From Streptomyces curacoi (GTDB lineage Bacteria; Actinomycetota; Actinomycetes; Streptomycetales; Streptomycetaceae): a stretch of DNA of 64,000 nucleotides. The notes under the pieces were generated by a model. The model made no database searches, was not told the origin of the DNA, and worked only from the letters and a program-made list of their open reading frames with translations. Positions 19,563 to 27,745 of this stretch are shown here, one piece after another (position 1 is the stretch's first letter; each line of letters starts with the position of its first letter). A program made the translations under genes and the position numbers. The stretch lies in the NCBI RefSeq assembly GCF_001513975.1, contig NZ_KQ947994.1:170564-234563 (forward strand), given 5' to 3'.

Positions 19563-20905
19563 CGCGGGCCCGATTCCGCCGCCGGGGCCGACGCCTCGTC
19601 GTGTCCCAGCGCCCACCAGGCGGCGAGGCCGAAGCAGAGGGCCGTCAGGACGGTGGAGGGGCCGCCGATGTCGGCGTACAGGAAGTTCACGAGCTGCCAC
19701 AGCAGCAGTCCGCAGGCCGGCAGCGCGCAGTCGCGGACGCCTCCGCCCCGTCGCAGCCGGCGCAGTGCGCACACCAGCAGCGCCAGCCAGCTGCCCGCCA
19801 CCGTGAGCAGGCCCAGCAGGCCCTGTTCGCTCAGCAGCAGCAGGTACATGTTGTGCGGGGAGAGCAGCGGCTGGCGCCGGAAGGCCTGGCCCGCTCCCGC
19901 CGTGTCGCTGCCCGACGACAGGGCGAGCGAGGCATGGCCGTCCCGGTGTGCCGGAAAGGCCTTCAGTCCCACGCCCGTCACCGGATGCTCGCGCCACATA
20001 CCGGCCGCGGCCGCCCACATGGTGTATCGGTCCACGACCGACTGGTCCGGCGCGTCGGCGACCTGGGTGATGCTGGTCAGCCGCGCCTGCACCGCCGCGG
20101 CGCCCACGCCGAGCCCGCCCACCAGCACCACGCAGGCCGCGGCCGCCGCCGCGCACACCTGCACCGCCCGCCGCACCCCGACCAGCAGCAACTGCGCCCC
20201 GCACGCCACCGCCGTGGCGATCCAGGCGCCCCGGCTGAAGGACAGCGCGAGCGGCACCAGCAGGGCCAGCGCACATCCGGCCGCCACGACCCGCTGCCGG
20301 CGCGCCCGCGCCCCGAGCGCGAGACCGGTCGCGGCCACCACCCCGTACGCGACGACGGACGCCATCCCCATCACATCGGACGGCCCGAACGTGCCCACCG
20401 CCCGGATGTCGGCCCCCTGATACAGGGCCCCGGTCCCGGTGAGGTTCTGGTGCACGCCGATCGCGCCCTGCCACAGCGCGAGGCCGACCAGGGACCACAG
20501 CACCAGCCGGGCCCTCCTCCGGTCCCGCACCAGCAGCACCACGGCGACCGGGACGAGCACGAACACCTGCAGGTACCGTGCCAGCCCGGTGATCGCGTCG
20601 CTGGTGGTCGCCGCCCCCGCCGCGGCGACCGCGATGCCCACCACCGGCAGCCCGAGCACGCCCGCCGCCGTCCGTGTCAGCGGGCGCCGCGCCCGCCGTG
20701 CGCTGTCCACGACGGCCCACAGCACCAGGACCGCGGAGGCCGCGTCGGCGGGCGTGGCGCCGCTGTCCGGTGCGACCGGCAGCCCCAGCAGGACGACGAC
20801 CGCCACGACGGGCAGTACGGACAGAACCGACAGGGCGGAGCCGGCCCGGCGCGGCGCGGGCTGCGCCCGCACGAGCGGGGGCGAGGCCACCGAGGGAGCG
20901 GTCAC
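19559..20905 (-). CDS. O-antigen ligase/Wzy polymerase-like membrane protein
   Basis: A 448-aa protein with about 11-12 transmembrane segments and a large extracytoplasmic loop around residues 285-345, containing WREHPVTGVGLKAFPAHR and QPLLSPHNMYLLLLSEQGLLG. This loop pattern (G-x-G then PHN) is the hallmark of the Wzy_C/O-antigen ligase family. It starts at GTG 20905, six nt after the sugar transferase stop. In this locus it most likely polymerises the flipped repeat units. Confidence 0.83.
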   Translation of the reverse strand: MTAPSVASPPLVRAQPAPRRAGSALSVLSVLPVVAVVVLLGLPVAPDSGATPADAASAVLVLWAVVDSARRARRPLTRTAAGVLGLPVVGIAVAAAGAATTSDAITGLARYLQVFVLVPVAVVLLVRDRRRARLVLWSLVGLALWQGAIGVHQNLTGTGALYQGADIRAVGTFGPSDVMGMASVVAYGVVAATGLALGARARRQRVVAAGCALALLVPLALSFSRGAWIATAVACGAQLLLVGVRRAVQVCAAAAAACVVLVGGLGVGAAAVQARLTSITQVADAPDQSVVDRYTMWAAAAGMWREHPVTGVGLKAFPAHRDGHASLALSSGSDTAGAGQAFRRQPLLSPHNMYLLLLSEQGLLGLLTVAGSWLALLVCALRRLRRGGGVRDCALPACGLLLWQLVNFLYADIGGPSTVLTALCFGLAAWWALGHDEASAPAAESGPR

Positions 20906-20911
20906 CGGTGC

Positions 20912-22381
20912 TCAGCTCCCCGTCGGCCGTACGAACTGGGCCGCTGTGCGCAGCAGGATGCAGACGTCCTGCCACAGCGACCAGTTGTCGATGTAGGCGT
21001 TGTCGTAGCGGCACCGGTCCTCGATCGAGGTGTCGCCGCGCAGCCCGTGGATCTGGGCGAGCCCGGTGATCCCGGTGCGCATCCGGTGGCGCGCCGGATA
21101 GCCCGGATGGGCCCGGCTGAACCGGGCGACGAAGTAGGGCCGTTCGGGCCGGGGTCCGACCAGGCTCATGTCGCCGCGGAAGACGTTCCACAGCTGCAGC
21201 AGCTCGTCCAGCGAGGTACGGCGCAAAAACTGGCAGAAGCGGCTCATGTCCTGCTCGTTCGCCACGCTCCAGCGGGTCGCCGCCTCGTGCGCGCTGGCGG
21301 GCCGGTGGGTGCGCAGCTTCAGCATCGTGAACGGCCGTCCGTCCCTGCCGATCCGCTCCTGCCGGAACACCACGCCCGGCCCGTCCATGGCCCACAGCAC
21401 CAGCGCGCACCCGAGCAGAACCGGCCCGGCCAGCACCAGCAGCGAACCCGAGAGCACCACGTCGAGCACCCGCTTGCCCACGCTGCCACGCCGCCGTGCG
21501 CACGCCGGCCACAGCAGCCTGCGCGAGAAACCGGCCAGATGCCCCGCGTCGCTCCAGCAGCACCCGCCGAGCCCGTACGACGGCGGGTCCGCGTCCAGCT
21601 CCCACAGCACACAGCCGTATCCGGCCAACCCCCGCAGCACGGCGGCCTTCTCCACCCGGGTGGCGGCCCCCACGACGAGCACCGTCTCCACCCCGTTCTG
21701 GATGAGCGCCCGACACGCGTCCTGCGCCGTGGTGAGCACCGGCAGTCCGGGCTCCTCGTCGGTGTCGCCGAGGACTTCCAGGCCGTCGGCGACGAGACCC
21801 ACGGGCCGTACTTCGCAGCCCGGTTGGCGCAGCAACGCCGCCGCGACCCGCCGGGCCACCGAGACCGGGCCGACCACCAGGGCGGGACGCGGCCGGCGCC
21901 GCAGTGCCCGCCGCCGGCCGGCGTGCACCGCCGCGCGGCCCGCGCAGGCCGCCGCACAGTGCACGGCGACGACGCCGGCCAGCACGGCCGGCGGGAGCGA
22001 CCGCAGCGGGGAGAGCGCCGCGGCAGCCGCCCAGACGACGGCGATCCGTCCGCAGACGGCGGGCAGTTCGTCCAGTACGCGGGGGACGGCGAACGTGTCG
22101 TACAGCGCGGCCCGCCGGTTCAGACCGATCACGGCGAGAGCCAGCACGGCGACGACCAGGGGGTACCGGTGGGCGGCGGGCAGGACCAGGGCGCCCAGCA
22201 GGGCGGCGCCGCCGTCCACGAGCCACAGGAACACCGGGGAGTCCCGCCGGGGCCGGCGTGCTCCCCGCCCGGCGGGCACCCGGCGTCCGGCGGCGCTGCC
22301 GCCCGGGGGAAGGACATAGAGGGCGCCCTCTGGCTCCCGCTGCTTCCCCGCGGGCGAGGCGACGGTGCTTTCCGCGGTCAT
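20912..22381 (-). CDS. exopolysaccharide initiating sugar-phosphate transferase (WcaJ/polyprenyl-P glycosylphosphotransferase)
   Basis: A 489-aa membrane enzyme that should transfer a hexose-1-phosphate from a UDP-sugar to undecaprenyl phosphate. The N-terminal half carries several transmembrane segments and a soluble nucleotide-binding-like domain (about 150-285). The C-terminal bacterial sugar transferase domain starts at KRVLDVVLSGSLLVLAGPVLL and includes FRQERIGRDGRPFTMLKLRT and DELLQLWNVFRGDMSLVGPRP. Start ATG 22381 overlaps the upstream glycosyltransferase stop (ATGA). It is the committing enzyme of the local exopolysaccharide. Confidence 0.9.
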   Translation of the reverse strand: MTAESTVASPAGKQREPEGALYVLPPGGSAAGRRVPAGRGARRPRRDSPVFLWLVDGGAALLGALVLPAAHRYPLVVAVLALAVIGLNRRAALYDTFAVPRVLDELPAVCGRIAVVWAAAAALSPLRSLPPAVLAGVVAVHCAAACAGRAAVHAGRRRALRRRPRPALVVGPVSVARRVAAALLRQPGCEVRPVGLVADGLEVLGDTDEEPGLPVLTTAQDACRALIQNGVETVLVVGAATRVEKAAVLRGLAGYGCVLWELDADPPSYGLGGCCWSDAGHLAGFSRRLLWPACARRRGSVGKRVLDVVLSGSLLVLAGPVLLGCALVLWAMDGPGVVFRQERIGRDGRPFTMLKLRTHRPASAHEAATRWSVANEQDMSRFCQFLRRTSLDELLQLWNVFRGDMSLVGPRPERPYFVARFSRAHPGYPARHRMRTGITGLAQIHGLRGDTSIEDRCRYDNAYIDNWSLWQDVCILLRTAAQFVRPTGS

Positions 22382-23517
22382 GTGGTGATGCACTTCCTGC
22401 CCTCGTTGGGTCCGACGACCGGCGTGGCGGCGGTGCCGAGCAGTTCGCGGTACACATCGGTCACCGCGGCCGTGGCGTGCCGCAGGTCGTGGGCGACGAG
22501 CACATGCGCGCGGCCCAGTGCGCCCAGCGAGGTGCGCAGCGGCTCGTCCCGCAGCAGCGCCGTGAGCGCCCGGGCCAGCGCGTCGGGGTCCTCCGGCGGC
22601 ACCAGGCAGGACGGCGGATGGCCCTGCGGCAGGCTCTCGCGGGCCCCGTCCACGTCCGTGACGACGACCGGCCGGGCGCAGGCCATGGCCTCCAGCGGGG
22701 CGAGCGCCATACCCTCCCAACGGGACGGCAGGACCACGACGTCGGCGGCCCGGTACCAGGGGGCGGTGTCGGGCACGCCGCCCGCGAACTCCACCGACTC
22801 CGGCGCCCCGGCGCGCAGCCGGTCCGCGTCCGGTCCGTCGCCGACCAGCACCAGCCGCGCGCCGGGCACCCGCCGCACCACCTCGGGCCAGGCCCGAAGG
22901 AGCACGTCCTGCCCCTTCTGGCGGCACAGCCGGCCCACGCACACGACGAGCGGACCCGCCCCGGACCGCGCGCTGTCCCCGTCCGGCCGGAACCTGTCGG
23001 TGTCGACACCGTTGGGGACGACACCCCACACGGCGGGGATCGCGCACCGCTCCCCGGTCCGCCGCTCGGCCTCGCTCACGCACAGCACCCGCGTCGCCCA
23101 CCGCGCCCCGAACCGCTCCCAGGCCAGCGCCAGCCGCGCGACGGCTCCGCCCACGGCCTCGAACGACCAGGCGTGCGGCTGGAAGACGGTCGGCAGCCGG
23201 CCGTGCACCGCGAGCCTGGCCGCGAGCCCGGCCTTCGCGCTGTGCGCGTGCACCAGGTCCGGTCCCACATCCCCGACCAGCCGCGCCAACTGCCGTACTT
23301 CCGCGGGGAGCCGGTGCCCCGGTGAGCGGGTCGCGTCCCAGCGGCGCACGGTGCAGCCCAGCGCGCGCAGGGCGTCGGCCAGCATGCCGCCCTCGGGACA
23401 GGCCACGGTCACCCGCAGCCCGGCGGCGAGCTGTGCCGCCACCAGGTCCGTCACGACCCGCGCGACACCGCCGTCGACGGGCTGGGCGACATGCAGGATG
23501 TGCGGGGAGATGCGCAT
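22378..23517 (-). CDS. glycosyltransferase family 4, first gene of the exopolysaccharide operon
   Basis: A 379-aa GT-B glycosyltransferase beginning MRISPHILHVAQPVDGGVARV. The donor-site region is RWEGMALAPLEAMACARPVVV. I start at ATG 23517 because GGAAGGG lies 10-16 nt upstream, and the 15 extra residues of the longer frame show no family similarity. It heads eight overlapping genes. The operon promoter should therefore lie in 23518-23700, but I could not identify a clear -10/-35 pair. Confidence 0.86.
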   Translation of the reverse strand: MRISPHILHVAQPVDGGVARVVTDLVAAQLAAGLRVTVACPEGGMLADALRALGCTVRRWDATRSPGHRLPAEVRQLARLVGDVGPDLVHAHSAKAGLAARLAVHGRLPTVFQPHAWSFEAVGGAVARLALAWERFGARWATRVLCVSEAERRTGERCAIPAVWGVVPNGVDTDRFRPDGDSARSGAGPLVVCVGRLCRQKGQDVLLRAWPEVVRRVPGARLVLVGDGPDADRLRAGAPESVEFAGGVPDTAPWYRAADVVVLPSRWEGMALAPLEAMACARPVVVTDVDGARESLPQGHPPSCLVPPEDPDALARALTALLRDEPLRTSLGALGRAHVLVAHDLRHATAAVTDVYRELLGTAATPVVGPNEGRKCITT

Positions 23518-24138
23518 GACCGATGCTGCCCTTCCGAAGAAATGAGTCCCAACCAGCAACACGATGTGCGGCCCGCGTTCCCGATATAAGATCCCGCACC
23601 TGTTCGAGAGGGTCTGTGGTTCAATCGGCTTCCTGGATTCCGAGGGTGAGCAGCACCAGCCACTTATCCATACTTATCTGAGAAGCGGTCGGCCAGGTGG
23701 GAACGGCAGCGTTTTCCGAGTTGTTTCCCGTGCGGGACCACCCATTTGGAGCCCCGGGGTGGCCGGCGCGAAAAAGGCCTCTCATCAGGGCGGACGGGCC
23801 GTTCACCCCTGACAGTTCGTCACATGGCCGGGGGCCACCGGTTGCGGACGCGGCGGACCGGTTTAACGGTGATCACACGATTGTCCGGCTCTCTGATGCA
23901 GGACCGGCGCCTGAGGCGAAGCAGCCGCCGATCCTCCAGACCCGTTGTGCCGATCACGGTCGGCACGACGGGTCTTTTCGTATGAGTTACCTGGAACTTG
24001 TCGGCAGCAGAGTTTCCCGAGGGGCCCCCTGTCGTTAGCCCAGGAGAACTGAGACCGAGTCACTCGCGACGCCTGAGCGATGAAATCCCCTGCGGGGAGC
24101 GCGAGTTACGGAAGACAAGTTTCCAGGAAAGGAACACG
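23518..24138. other. divergent gene-free control region
   Basis: 621 nt separate the start of the minus-strand exopolysaccharide operon from the plus-strand secreted-protein gene. Short frames exist on both strands but none has an RBS with coding-like third-position GC. The stretch is distinctly less GC-rich than the genes, as expected for promoters of both units. GGAACTTGTCGG at about 23994 resembles an ECF-type -35, but I cannot confirm it. Confidence 0.5.
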
Positions 24139-24456
24139 ATGAAGAACCTGAAGGCTGCTGCCGTTGTCGTCGGCTCCCTCGCCGTTGCCGGTACCGCTGG
24201 GCCCGCCGCCGCGGTGGACCTGTCGGCGCCCGGCCTTGTCGACAACGGGAAGACGGTCGCCCGCAGCCTCCCCGCGGCCGCCAAGCTGCCGACGGGCTAC
24301 GTGGGCAACAACGTGAAGCGCACGGCGGACGGCGTGAAGCAGGGCGTGCGGAACTCGAGCGTGGTGAAGACCCCCGTCTTCGGCGGCACCCTGCCGAACC
24401 CCATCGACGGCCAGCTGCTCGGTGGACTTCCGGTCGGCAAGCCGGCGATCAAGTAG
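24139..24456 (+). CDS. small secreted protein, unknown function
   Basis: A 105-aa protein with a clear signal peptide (MKNLKAAAVVVGSLAVAGTAG, cleavage near PAAA-V). The mature part of about 78 residues is rich in Lys, Val, Gly and Asn, has no Cys, and contains KTVARSLPAAAKLPTGY and NNVKRTADGVKQGVRNSS. I start at ATG 24139, which follows AGGAAAGGAAC. The longer in-frame start at 23998 would bury the signal peptide. I do not recognise the family. It is monocistronic, followed by a strong hairpin, and lies beside other small secreted proteins, so a cell-surface or developmental role is possible. Confidence 0.8.
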   Translation: MKNLKAAAVVVGSLAVAGTAGPAAAVDLSAPGLVDNGKTVARSLPAAAKLPTGYVGNNVKRTADGVKQGVRNSSVVKTPVFGGTLPNPIDGQLLGGLPVGKPAIK

Positions 24457-24484
24457 GCGATTTCGTTCCTCGGCTCGATGTTCC

Positions 24485-24515
24485 GGGCCGGCTCCGAGTC
24501 CTTCGGAGCCGGCCC
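24485..24515 (+). terminator. strong hairpin terminator
   Basis: A perfect 13-bp stem: GGGCCGGCTCCGA at 24485-24497 with TCGGAGCCGGCCC at 24503-24515, loop GTCCT. It lies 29 nt after the secreted-protein stop and is followed by TTCGG, with no long T-run. Confidence 0.8.
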
Positions 24516-24695
24516 TTCGGCATGTGGGGCGAAGTGCAATTGTCCTATCGCCCCGTTGGGCCGAACGGACGATTCAGGGTGACCCCTGGCACAACAGCTT
24601 CGTTGGACCAACTGAATGGGCGCTCTTCCTCCTTGCTGGCGCTCCCTCATGGACCGGTGATCCGCCTGTCGGCGTTTTTGCCGGTCGCCTCCTGA

Positions 24696-24737
24696 CCGTG
24701 GGCCCTGTCTGCGTTACGACGCGGACAGGGCCCACGG
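24696..24737. terminator. 18-bp hairpin between convergent genes
   Basis: CCGTGGGCCCTGTCTGCG (24696-24713) pairs with 24720-24737 over 18 bp with one G-T pair, loop TTACGA. It lies between the plus-strand 24139 gene and the minus-strand paralogue array and can act in both directions. Confidence 0.7.
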
Positions 24738-24790
24738 GTTTGGTGGGGAACCCACTGCTCCGGCGGGAACTCGCCGAGGGCGCGAAAATG

Positions 24791-24829
24791 CCGATGGCGG
24801 TCCACCGGCTTCCGGCGGACCGCCATCGG
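24791..24829 (-). terminator. terminator after the first tandem paralogue
   Basis: A 13-bp stem: CCGATGGCGGTCC at 24791-24803 with GGACCGCCATCGG at 24817-24829, with inner CCGG pairs. Read on the minus strand it is followed by CATTTTCG, so it looks like an intrinsic terminator 12 nt after the stop at 24842. Confidence 0.75.
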
Positions 24830-24841
24830 GCGAAGGACTGC

Positions 24842-25162
24842 TCAGAACAGCAGGCCGCCCACGTACGGGGCGTTCTGCGCCTGGTTGATCCTCGCCGTGT
24901 TGCAGGCGGCGTAGTGCGAGTTCGGCGCGGCGACGCCACCGAGGACGGCTCCGTTGGACCACGGGGCAAGGCAGCGAGCGTCGATAAGAGTGCCGTTCAC
25001 TACAGCGACACCCTGCTGCGGTTCGTTGACGACGACCGGGGAAGCCGAGAATCCGCTACCGCCCTTGACAGTGGTGGTGTCGCTGTCGGCCGTGGCGGTG
25101 CCGCCGGTCGCAAGGACGATGCCTGCCGCGATGGCGGAAATGGCCGTAACCTTGTTACGCAT
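24842..25162 (-). CDS. small secreted protein, tandem paralogue A
   Basis: A 106-aa protein: signal peptide MRNKVTAISAIAAGIVLATGG (cleavage near ATA-DSDT), then about 80 mature residues. It has two cysteines, in DARCLAPWSNGAVLGG and HYAACNT, that could form one disulfide, and ends in QNAPYVGGLLF. Start ATG 25162 has GGAGG 8 nt upstream. It is nearly identical to paralogue B through the signal peptide and the KGGSGFSASPVVVN block. I do not recognise the family. The two-Cys exported design and triplication suggest a surface-associated or structural role. Confidence 0.85.
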   Translation of the reverse strand: MRNKVTAISAIAAGIVLATGGTATADSDTTTVKGGSGFSASPVVVNEPQQGVAVVNGTLIDARCLAPWSNGAVLGGVAAPNSHYAACNTARINQAQNAPYVGGLLF

Positions 25163-25220
25163 GAGTTGAGCCTCCGGGCTGCGTGTGGGTTTACCTGCTC
25201 CGAATTGCTCGGAGCAGGGG

Positions 25221-25541
25221 TCAGAACAGCAGACCGCCCCTGTAGGCGGCGTTCTGCGACTGGTCGATCGGGGCCGTGTTGCAGGCGGCATAGTGCGAGT
25301 TCGGTGCGACTACGCCGCCGAGGACGGCTCCGTTCGACCACGGCACGGCACAGCGGAGATCGACGACGCTGCCGTTGACGACGGCAATACCCTGCTGAGG
25401 CGCGTTGACGACGACCGGGGAAGCCGAGAAACCACTACCGCCCTTGACGGTGGTGGTGTCGCTGTCGGCCGTGGCGGTGCCGCCGGTCGCAAGGACGATG
25501 CCTGCTGCCACGGCGGAAATGGCCGTAACCTTGTTACGCAT
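25221..25541 (-). CDS. small secreted protein, tandem paralogue B
   Basis: A 106-aa paralogue of the proteins at 24842 and 25602. The signal peptide MRNKVTAISAVAAGIVLATGG differs from copy A by one residue. The mature part has Cys in DLRCAVPWSNGAVLGG and HYAACNT, and ends in NAAYRGGLLF. The nucleotide sequence is close to copy A from the start codon through the SASPVVVN block, which points to a recent tandem duplication. The function is unknown. Confidence 0.85.
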   Translation of the reverse strand: MRNKVTAISAVAAGIVLATGGTATADSDTTTVKGGSGFSASPVVVNAPQQGIAVVNGSVVDLRCAVPWSNGAVLGGVVAPNSHYAACNTAPIDQSQNAAYRGGLLF

Positions 25542-25601
25542 GATTTGAGCCTTTCCGGGCTGCGTGTGGGAGTACCTGCTCCGAATCGCTCGGGACAGGG
25601 G

Positions 25602-25937
25602 TCAGAACAGCAGGCCGCCCGCGTACGGGGCGTTCTGCGTCTGGTCCACCTTGGCCGTGTTGCAGGCGGCGTAATGCGAGTTCGGCGGGACGACACCACC
25701 GAGTACGGCTCCGTTGGACCACGGGGCAAGGCAACGACCGTCGACGAGGGTGCCGTTGACGATGAGAACGCCCTGCTGGGGCGCGTTCACGACGACAGGG
25801 GACGACGAGAAGCCACTACCCCCCTTGACAGTGGTGTTCTTGCCGTTGCCGTCGTATTCACCAGCGGTGGCAACGCCGGCTCCGGCGACGACAGTGCTGA
25901 GGGCGAGGGCCGTGATGACCGCGAACTTCTTGGGCAA
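25602..25937 (-). CDS. small secreted protein, tandem paralogue C (divergent signal peptide)
   Basis: A 111-aa third copy. Its signal peptide (MPKKFAVITALALSTVVAGAGVATA) and the first mature residues (GEYDGNGKN) differ from copies A and B. From TTVKGGSGFSSSPVVVN to the C-terminal QNAPYAGGLLF it keeps the family pattern, including both Cys. This implies an older duplication, or a signal-peptide swap, with the mature domain under constraint. The function is unknown. Confidence 0.85.
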   Translation of the reverse strand: MPKKFAVITALALSTVVAGAGVATAGEYDGNGKNTTVKGGSGFSSSPVVVNAPQQGVLIVNGTLVDGRCLAPWSNGAVLGGVVPPNSHYAACNTAKVDQTQNAPYAGGLLF

Positions 25938-26396
25938 CTCGGTTCCTTCCTGAATTCACGGTTGCGCACGCTTACGAAAAGGAAACCCGTATATGCACGC
26001 ATAAGTCACGGTGGGAACATTCAAACGTGGGCAGATTCCATCGGATGGCGCAACCAAGCGGGCTCGCAGGTGCCTCCGGCTTTACGTTCACTCATGCGGA
26101 ACGCCCTGCCGAAGGCGGACGCGGAGGTGGAATCCGTGCGGTCTTCCGGGAAATTTAGGGGCGGTTGAGCCGAATGAGCCGGCCCGGCCGGACGCGGACG
26201 TGCGTCCGGCCCACCGGCAAGGTGCGGGCCGGTGGGCCGGACAGACGGTTCGCGGGTCAGTGGGCTTTCGGGCCCGCCATATGCGGAGGTGGAGCTGTGG
26301 GTCCGGATCCAGCGCCTGGGCCTGGCTGCGGTTTCCAGCCGCCGAGAACCGGATCAGAGTCTCAGAATTCCGGGCCCAGCTCTGTCCCGCCGATTG
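25938..26396. other. gene-free stretch
   Basis: 459 nt between paralogue C and the next secreted-protein gene. The right part holds the hairpins at 26186-26240. The left part, lower in GC (for example TATATGCACGCATAAG near 25990), probably contains the promoter of paralogue C. No supported gene. Confidence 0.5.
26186..26240 (-). terminator. overlapping alternative hairpins
   Basis: GGCCGGACGC/GCGTCCGGCC (26186-26195 with 26202-26211) and CCGGCCCACCGGC/GCCGGTGGGCCGG (26206-26218 with 26228-26240) share bases, so only one can form at a time. They lie downstream of the minus-strand 26397 gene and most likely end its transcript. Confidence 0.55.
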
Positions 26397-26786
26397 TCAC
26401 TTGGGAAGGAGGGTGCCGAGCCCCGAGGCGGTCGGTGCCTGCAGCGGGCGGACCTGTACAGAGCCGCTTCCGGCCGGGTTCTTCACCGGAATCGTGGGCC
26501 GCTTGGCAGCCTCCGGGTCCATTCCGTCCAGGTAAACGCCGGACATTCCCACCGAGTTCTTCTTCTTGTCGAACGCGCTGCCCTTCGCGATCCCGCCGTC
26601 ACGAGCCAGCCGCGTCACGACGTCGGCCGCGGGCACGACCGCCGGGGTCACCTTGGTCGGGGACATGAGCCCGAGCGGGCTGGTGGAGATTCCCGAGCCC
26701 CCGGCGGCCGCTGCCGCGGCGGCGGAGCCACCCACAAGACCCGCACCGATGGCCAACGCCGCAGTGGTGAAAACTGCCTTCTTCAT
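26397..26786 (-). CDS. secreted protein, unknown function
   Basis: A 129-aa protein with signal peptide MKKAVFTTAALAIGAGLVGGSAAAA (cleavage within the Ala run). A mature part without Cys contains STSPLGLMSPTKVTPAVVPAADVV, KKKNSVGMSGVYLDGMDPE and a Pro/Val-rich C-terminus. On the minus strand AGGTG lies about 7 nt upstream of the start (TCTAGCGAGGTGAATCATG). I do not recognise the family. A lower-GC leader precedes it and it lies among other small exported proteins. Confidence 0.8.
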   Translation of the reverse strand: MKKAVFTTAALAIGAGLVGGSAAAAAAAGGSGISTSPLGLMSPTKVTPAVVPAADVVTRLARDGGIAKGSAFDKKKNSVGMSGVYLDGMDPEAAKRPTIPVKNPAGSGSVQVRPLQAPTASGLGTLLPK

Positions 26787-27034
26787 GATTCACCTCGCTA
26801 GAAAGTACCTCTGATCCGACGGTTGGAGAACATAGCAGTCCAGCGGCCGTGCAAAAGCGACGCGTTGCTCCATACGCGTGAAAGTCGCAGGGGTGAAGAA
26901 TGGAATGCACAGAGGCATTCGGAGGGATGGGCATCTGGTCGGCGAATCGATTGATCCTATGGTGCGTCCGGCCTAATTCGAGCGCCTGCGCGACGTGGAA
27001 TGGGAAAAGGGGCAGGTGGCCTACCCTCGCCGCC

Positions 27035-27745
27035 ATGACCATCGACACCGCCACGTTCACGCCGACCTGGTCCGAGGAGTTCGACCGCCCGATCGCCTGG
27101 GGCGCCAAATGGGTCGGCGACAGATCGAGCGCCTACCGCTACGGCGATCACAACCCCGACGACAACAAGCTCGACTGGCTCGACCCCGGCTGTGTGACCG
27201 TCCGCGACGGTGTGGCCACCTTCACCGCGGCACCGGCCGGCCGCACCCTGGAGAACGGTCTGCAGGCCTGGCACACCGGCCTGCTCACCACCGAATACTC
27301 CGACGAGGGCTTCCAGGTGCGCACCGGCGACCAGATCGAGACCCGGGTCAGACTGCCCCACGGGGCCGGAGCCTGGCCGGCGCTGTGGACCTGGAAGGAC
27401 GGCGAGAACGAGGTCGACTCCTTCGAGTACCACCCGGACAACCCGCACCTGCTGGAGCTGTCCAACCAGGTCAACGGTGCGTCGACGTACCACACCGACC
27501 CCGACGCGGTCGCCCCGGACCGGTGGGTGACCATCGGCACCCGCTACGGCGCGCGTTCCGTCGAGTGGTACGTCAACGGCGAGAGCGTCTTCTGCGACGG
27601 CGCCGGTGTCGGCGCCGACTGGTCGGCGTATCTCATCCTGAACCTGTCGGTGTGCGCCGGCCGGTACCACCCGGCCCCCTGCGGCCCGGCTCCCCTCACC
27701 TTCGCCGTCGACTACCTGCGCGTCTACCGCGAGGCCGCGCGGTGA
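27035..27745 (+). CDS. GH16-like glycoside hydrolase (beta-glucanase fold), no signal peptide
   Basis: A 236-aa protein of the concanavalin-like GH16 family. The catalytic signature E-x-D-x-x-E is present as EVDSFE (about residues 126-131), preceded by WPALWTWKDGEN. WSEEFDRPI near the N-terminus and VDYLRVYR at the C-terminus are typical GH16 ends. I start at ATG 27035; the longer in-frame start at 26900 adds no signal peptide. An exported substrate is usual for GH16, so lack of a signal is odd. Its stop overlaps the GTG of the VKOR gene, which couples the two. Confidence 0.8.
   Translation: MTIDTATFTPTWSEEFDRPIAWGAKWVGDRSSAYRYGDHNPDDNKLDWLDPGCVTVRDGVATFTAAPAGRTLENGLQAWHTGLLTTEYSDEGFQVRTGDQIETRVRLPHGAGAWPALWTWKDGENEVDSFEYHPDNPHLLELSNQVNGASTYHTDPDAVAPDRWVTIGTRYGARSVEWYVNGESVFCDGAGVGADWSAYLILNLSVCAGRYHPAPCGPAPLTFAVDYLRVYREAAR

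Noticed and set aside
19563..22457. Upstream extension of the flippase frame, giving a 1538-aa protein
   Set aside because: The N-terminal 960 residues only read the ligase and sugar-transferase genes in another frame. The ATGA overlap at 19559-19562 marks the true start.
17292..23545. Very long plus-strand open frames (1042 and 1348 aa) across the exopolysaccharide operon
   Set aside because: They are antisense to eight recognised genes, and their composition (Arg, Pro, Gln, His, Ser runs) is that of high-GC antisense translation.
24842..25937. Rodlin or chaplin genes
   Set aside because: The proteins are small and secreted but lack the chaplin GN...CGN pattern and the rodlin sequence as I know it. 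I left them as an unknown family.
26900..27034. N-terminal extension of the GH16-like protein from the ATG at 26900
   Set aside because: The extra 45 residues show no signal peptide or GH16 similarity, and family homology begins right after ATG 27035.
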